Positions 59,634 through 64,000 of a stretch of DNA of 64,000 bases are shown in pieces; position 1 is the stretch's first letter, and each line of letters starts with the position of its first letter. The stretch is from CAVQEK01 sp964596645. GTDB taxonomy: Bacteria > Bacteroidota > Bacteroidia > Cytophagales > Cyclobacteriaceae. The position numbers and the translations under genes were made by a program. The stretch lies in assembly GCA_964596645.1 (NCBI GenBank), contig CAZQVB010000026.1:1-64000 (forward strand). Reading direction: 5' to 3'. The notes beneath the pieces were generated by a model. That model saw nothing but the letters and a program-made list of their open reading frames with translations. It made no database searches and had not been told where the DNA came from.

Positions 59634-59664
59634 GGCCTACAGATGCTGGCACATCGAGTAGGCC
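59634..59664 (+). terminator. Hairpin between fecR and susC
   Basis: GGCCTAC pairs with GTAGGCC; the loop is long and the downstream side is T-poor, while an A-run precedes it. It may act as an attenuator or mRNA stop point between fecR and the susC-type gene. Confidence 0.5.
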
Positions 59665-59703
59665 CTTAATCAATTCAATTGTACATTAAAACATTCCAAA
59701 TTT

Positions 59704-62700
59704 ATGAAATCCAAGTTTCTACTACAACAACTATGGGCTATGTCTAAGGCTATGTTCAGAGCATTGGTGGTCAATGCAGTAATCGTCGGAGCGTTATATG
59801 CCGCCGACGACCTGAGCGCGCAATCTGTCAAAAGCATTCGTGAGGTATCCATCAACCTGCACGTGAAGAATGCTGATCTGTTGGAAGTATTTCAATCCAT
59901 CGAGATCAAGACCGGTTTTCAGTTCACCTACAAAACAGAAGATCTGGATCAGCAGGTAAAGATCTCCGGGTCATTTAAAAACCTCAGTGTGGCCAGCATC
60001 CTCATGGAAATATCCAAACAGAGCAGGCTGCAGTTTCGCCAGATCAACGACAACATACATGTGACCCGGCGCACCGGAAAAAATGATCCTCTGGTGCTGT
60101 CAGACACCCAGCAGGGCCGCATGGTGACAGGTAAGATTGTATCGGCAGAAGATAGTGAAGGCCTGCCCGGCGTAAACGTGATCGTAAAGGGTACAACCAC
60201 TGGTACAGTGACAGATGTCAATGGCCGCTATTCTATAGAAGTACCCTCCTCAGAGAGCATGCTGGTATATAGCTCAGTAGGCTATATAAAAGAAGAAGTG
60301 GCAGTCGGAAATCGTACCGTCATTGATCTTACTTTATCTCCAGACATCACTGCATTAGAAGAAATTGTGGTGGTAGGTTATGGCGAGGTGAAGAAAGGTG
60401 ACTTGTCTGGCGCCGTGGCGCAGGTGAGCGCTGATGATCTCACAGATATGGCAGCTGTTTCTATCGATCAGGCACTCAAAGGCAGGCTTGCAGGCGTACA
60501 CGTGGTACAAAGCAGCGGTCAACCGGGCGCCGGCATGGATATTTATATACGTGGTTCCAATTCCACTGGAAGTTCCCGCCCACTCTACGTTATTGATGGT
60601 TACCCTATAGAGATTGATTTAGGTGCCAATGGCAGCAATGCCTTCGAAACTGAAACGCCACAAGTAAACCCCTTGGCCAATATCAATCCCAATGACATCA
60701 AGTCGATTGAAATACTTAAAGATGCATCGTCTACAGCAATTTATGGTTCACGGGGTGCAAACGGCGTAGTGTTGATCACTACAAAAAGTGGCAGCAAAGG
60801 TCCAGGAAGAAATAACTTAACCTACAATTATAAATTTGACTTAAGCGAGCTGCCCACATCCATCGATGTCTTAGATACACGCGATTTCATGAACTTCAGA
60901 AATGAAGGATGGCTAAACGACAGCATTGACGGAACGGCTACCGGAAAAATACCCTATACCCCTTCTAAAATCGATTCGCTTGTAGCAGCAAATCCAAATA
61001 CCAACTGGCAAGAGTTGCTTTACGGAAGCGCCCAAACACACAATCATAACCTGAGGTTTTATGGAGGAACGCAATCGGATAATTTTAGCATTTCGCTAAA
61101 CTACTTGAATTCTGATGGCATAATCAGGAACTCCACATATGATCGGTTTACCTTTAGAGTGAATGCCAACAGGAAGATCAATGACCGGCTTAAAGTTGGT
61201 ACCAATACTTTTTACACGCACTCCAAAACAGGCCTCGCCAGCCATGCTTCTGCAGGCGGTTTCATATTCAACAGTGTGGTATTGGGTGCACTCACTTTCA
61301 GGCCATTAGATGTTCCATTTAATCCGGATGGTGAAGTAGATGACGACCTAGCCAATAACCCGTACACGCTGACAGATTTAAAACAAGATGATCTCATTTA
61401 CAATACCTTCAATACACAGGTGAATGCTCAGTGGGAATTTATAGACGGGCTTTACCTGGATGTGAAAGCAGGCCTTATATCGGCCACGGCAGAGCGAAAT
61501 GTGTACTGGCCTAAGCGAGGTACCTATCAAGGTGAGAGCGCCAATGGCAGTGCTACCTTTTCGCTTCGAAAAAACTTTAATTATTTAGGCGATGCCTTGT
61601 TGAGATATCAGAAGAACATAAAAAAACACAACATCAATGCGGTAACGGGTATTACCTATCAGAATTGGCAAAATCGATCTATACAACAGCAATCCATTGA
61701 CTTTTTTACTGATCTGCTGGGCTACAATCAACTCACAGTGGCCAATACACCGGGCAAAATGATCAACAATAACGCGTTATCCGCCTTGTTTTCCTGGATT
61801 GGACGGGTCAACTATGTGTACGACAGCAAGTACATTTTCACCTTTACCAATCGATATGACGGCTCTTCGCGTTTGGCCGAAGGAGAGAAGTATCGATATT
61901 ATCCTTCTGTAGCCTTAGCTTACAATTTGGGCAATGAAGAGTTTTTTAAAGATGCCGTCCCCGCAATTTCGGACCTGAAGCTGCGCCTTAGCTGGGGCTT
62001 ATCGGGCAATCAGTCAATCGCACCATACAGCACCCTGCCGCAGATGACGGCCGACGCTACCGGATACCCAATCAATGGTACGATGGTTACACCACTTTAT
62101 CCGGTATCATTTGGCAATCCATTACTCACCTGGGAAACGACTGAGCAATGGAATGCAGGTATGAATATGAGTCTGTTCGAAGGCAGAATTGCTTTTGGTG
62201 TAGATTATTATGACAAGCTTACCGATAATCTTCTGATCGGTCTGAATATTCCCATATCCAGTGGCTATTATAATTACAACACCAACTTTGGCATGGTTCG
62301 AAACAGGGGAATTGAGGTAGAGGTGAATGCACACATCATTGACAAACAATTCAAGTGGGATGCAAACGCAACGTTTTCTCACAATAGAAATACCTTGGAA
62401 GACCTCGGTGACTTGACAGAATTATATGGACGGACATTTATCTCCGATGGCAATTATGTCGCCAACCAGAACGTGTCTGTATCACGTGTTGGTGAGCCTC
62501 TGGGATCATTCATTGTATACCAGGCTAATGGAATATATCAAACTCAGGAGCAGATCAATGCTGCCACATCCATTAGTGAAAGGGCTAAAAAGCCAGGAGA
62601 CATTATTATAGCAGACCTAAATCAGGATTCTGTGATCAATACGGATGATCGTTATATTGCCGGCAATCCTCAGCCCGATTTTATCTTCGGATTTGGCAGT

Positions 62701-63186
62701 AATTTCAGTTATAAATCATTCTCTCTTGACGTATTTGTTAATGGTATGTTCGGTAATGAAATTGTGAACCTCAACGACTACATGATTACGGGAAACAGGT
62801 CCCAAGGACAAAGCAATATGACCCAAGAAGCTTATGATAACGCCTGGCGGGGAGAAGGAACGAGCAACAGGTATCCCTCTATATCCAACGGGCAGAGAAG
62901 TTTGCCGTATGAAGGAAAGTTTTATGATTGGTTTGTACAAGACGGCTCTTATGTGCGGTTGCAAAGCGTAACCCTCTCGTATAATGTTCCTTCAAAGAAT
63001 ATTAAGTGGATGGAGAATCTGAGAATTTTTGCTGGAGCTACAAATTTGCTTACCTGGACCAACTATGAAGGCTATGATCCCGAATCAAGCGCCTTCTCCA
63101 ACGGCAGCGCCATAGATGCCGGTATTGATCTTGGTACTTTTCCTATCCCACGCACCTATACGCTTGGAATAGATGTAACTTTTTAA
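59704..63186 (+). CDS. SusC/RagA-family TonB-linked outer membrane protein with STN domain
   Basis: The 1160-aa product has an N-terminal signal and STN domain at about residues 50-115 (INLHVKNADLLEVFQSIEIKTGF, ISGSFKNLSVASILMEI). A carboxypeptidase-like domain follows (VTGKIVSAEDSEGLPGVNVIVKG in parts, NGRYSIEVPS), then the TonB box region LEEIVVVGYGEVKKGD, a plug domain (VSIDQALKGRLAGVHVVQ) and a large beta barrel. The STN domain is what FecR-type proteins sense, so it should be regulated by the protein encoded just upstream. Substrate unknown, probably a glycan or oligopeptide. Confidence 0.95.
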   Translation: MKSKFLLQQLWAMSKAMFRALVVNAVIVGALYAADDLSAQSVKSIREVSINLHVKNADLLEVFQSIEIKTGFQFTYKTEDLDQQVKISGSFKNLSVASILMEISKQSRLQFRQINDNIHVTRRTGKNDPLVLSDTQQGRMVTGKIVSAEDSEGLPGVNVIVKGTTTGTVTDVNGRYSIEVPSSESMLVYSSVGYIKEEVAVGNRTVIDLTLSPDITALEEIVVVGYGEVKKGDLSGAVAQVSADDLTDMAAVSIDQALKGRLAGVHVVQSSGQPGAGMDIYIRGSNSTGSSRPLYVIDGYPIEIDLGANGSNAFETETPQVNPLANINPNDIKSIEILKDASSTAIYGSRGANGVVLITTKSGSKGPGRNNLTYNYKFDLSELPTSIDVLDTRDFMNFRNEGWLNDSIDGTATGKIPYTPSKIDSLVAANPNTNWQELLYGSAQTHNHNLRFYGGTQSDNFSISLNYLNSDGIIRNSTYDRFTFRVNANRKINDRLKVGTNTFYTHSKTGLASHASAGGFIFNSVVLGALTFRPLDVPFNPDGEVDDDLANNPYTLTDLKQDDLIYNTFNTQVNAQWEFIDGLYLDVKAGLISATAERNVYWPKRGTYQGESANGSATFSLRKNFNYLGDALLRYQKNIKKHNINAVTGITYQNWQNRSIQQQSIDFFTDLLGYNQLTVANTPGKMINNNALSALFSWIGRVNYVYDSKYIFTFTNRYDGSSRLAEGEKYRYYPSVALAYNLGNEEFFKDAVPAISDLKLRLSWGLSGNQSIAPYSTLPQMTADATGYPINGTMVTPLYPVSFGNPLLTWETTEQWNAGMNMSLFEGRIAFGVDYYDKLTDNLLIGLNIPISSGYYNYNTNFGMVRNRGIEVEVNAHIIDKQFKWDANATFSHNRNTLEDLGDLTELYGRTFISDGNYVANQNVSVSRVGEPLGSFIVYQANGIYQTQEQINAATSISERAKKPGDIIIADLNQDSVINTDDRYIAGNPQPDFIFGFGSNFSYKSFSLDVFVNGMFGNEIVNLNDYMITGNRSQGQSNMTQEAYDNAWRGEGTSNRYPSISNGQRSLPYEGKFYDWFVQDGSYVRLQSVTLSYNVPSKNIKWMENLRIFAGATNLLTWTNYEGYDPESSAFSNGSAIDAGIDLGTFPIPRTYTLGIDVTF

Positions 63187-63229
63187 GTGTACTCAATCCT
63201 GATATTGAACGATCCTAAAAGAAACTACA

Positions 63230-64000
63230 ATGAAAAAATTTAATATATCTATAATCATAATGGTAGTGCTGTTCTGCTCATGTCAGGACATACTGGAAGA
63301 AAAGGTGGAGGATAGATTCACGCCATCTACCGTGTTTGTAAATGAAACCGGAGCATATCACTTTACTATTGGTTTGTATTCCACGCTCATTCATTTCGAC
63401 AATTACAAGGAGCACGGCAATATGTTGCCAATGATAGCCGACGGATTGGCTCCCACCGGCGGGCGATATAAGGAATATCTTAGAAGCAGGATGACGGGCA
63501 ACATTGCCAGCTTAAACCAAAGCTGGAGCATAAGACATGTTGCTGTAAACTCTGCCAATATGATGCTGCATTATCTGCCAAACGTGGAAATGCCTGAGGC
63601 GCGTAAGACAGAGTTTGAAGGGCATGCTTATTTTATAAGAGCGCAGGCATTATTGGAATTGTTCCGATGGTTTGGAAAGGCAGTTGTAAATACGGAACCG
63701 ACGTTGTCAGGTGCCGATATCTATAGTGAAATTGCTACTCCGGAGGAAACTATCAATCAGGCCGTAGCCGATTTTAGGGCTGCGGCAGAGCGCCTTCCAT
63801 TAAGAAGTGAACAACTTCCCGGGTATAAAGGGATGGCCACAAAGGGTGCAGCAGAGGCCTATTTGGCCAAGGCTTTGATGGAACGTGCTGCCAAAATAGC
63901 TTCTTCCAATGAAAGTGAGGATTATGCAGAAGCTTTGCAATTAGTCAATGCAGTGATTGCCTCTAATGAATACAGGCTTTTAGATGATTATGCAAAAATA
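63230..64000 (+). CDS. SusD/RagB-family nutrient-binding lipoprotein (cut by window end)
   Basis: The first 257 codons are present and the frame stays open to the window end. The N terminus has a lipoprotein signal (KKFNISIIIMVVLFCSC), then SusD features: QDILEEKVEDRFTPSTVF, a TPR-like segment EGHAYFIRAQALLELFRWFG, and GAAEAYLAKALMERAAKIA. SusD proteins form the lid of the SusC pore. It follows the susC gene by 43 bases. Confidence 0.9.
   Translation, partial: MKKFNISIIIMVVLFCSCQDILEEKVEDRFTPSTVFVNETGAYHFTIGLYSTLIHFDNYKEHGNMLPMIADGLAPTGGRYKEYLRSRMTGNIASLNQSWSIRHVAVNSANMMLHYLPNVEMPEARKTEFEGHAYFIRAQALLELFRWFGKAVVNTEPTLSGADIYSEIATPEETINQAVADFRAAAERLPLRSEQLPGYKGMATKGAAEAYLAKALMERAAKIASSNESEDYAEALQLVNAVIASNEYRLLDDYAKI

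Overview
The window reads as a draft (probably metagenome-derived) scaffold of a Bacteroidota bacterium, most likely Cytophagales-like. The reasons are a SusC/SusD pair with a FecR anti-sigma protein, an LptF/G permease with a long insert, the rpsU-xerC-hpf order, promoters of the Bacteroidota type (TTG, about 18-20 bases, TAnnTTTG), and a general lack of Shine-Dalgarno sites except before rpsU. A run of 10 N at 54325-54334 marks an assembly join.

Bases 1 to about 29,985 look like an accessory or integrated region. It starts with small hypotheticals, an AbiEi/AbiEii type IV toxin-antitoxin pair, and a cargo block (SDR, DoxX-like, zinc-type dehydrogenase, ECF sigma factor, DUF2461) lying between two copies of a small HTH gene, one of them broken. 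Next comes one dense, overlapping operon (6963-17762) that looks like the virion module of a tailless, membrane-containing phage: many small glycine-rich single-span membrane proteins, a cluster of small beta-rich proteins that could be capsid subunits, and several cell-wall enzymes (transglutaminase-like, peptidoglycan-binding, CHAP amidase, L,D-transpeptidase-like). I see no terminase, portal, tail or integrase gene. An AT-rich block (18943-23207) with a helicase-nuclease and a CoiA-like nuclease looks like a defence insertion. It is followed by a fused C5-cytosine/N6-adenine DNA methyltransferase, a RecA/DnaB-type ATPase and two membrane coiled-coil proteins resembling a spanin pair.

The right end of this region is the most striking structure. 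On the minus strand, a native promoter and the 5' half of a tRNA(CAU) gene (30069-29984) are cut off in the anticodon stem. Next come about 120 bases holding two TTGTACT repeats one helical turn apart, and then a complete second tRNA(CAU) gene interrupted directly after the anticodon by a 267-base group I intron of the Azoarcus (IC3) kind. P1, P10, R and S elements are all readable. The simplest model is an element integrated into a tRNA gene that carries its own, intron-bearing replacement tRNA.

From about 30,100 to 64,000 the sequence is GC-richer and core-like: START-like protein, LptF/G, rpsU, xerC-type recombinase, hpf, OmpA/LamG protein, tRNA-Leu(GAG), an exonuclease/GIY-YIG protein, a PHP phosphatase, a MurNAc salvage cluster (SDR, kinase, MurQ), a GT39 membrane protein, SprT, Der, MtfA-like peptidase, glycyl-tRNA synthetase, a ferredoxin-dependent oxidoreductase cluster (nifJ, DHOD-like, korA, korB), a lipoprotein, and a FecR-SusC-SusD nutrient uptake locus that runs off the window. 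Two inverted copies of a complex intergenic repeat lie 7.5 kb apart at 38.3 and 46.1 kb.
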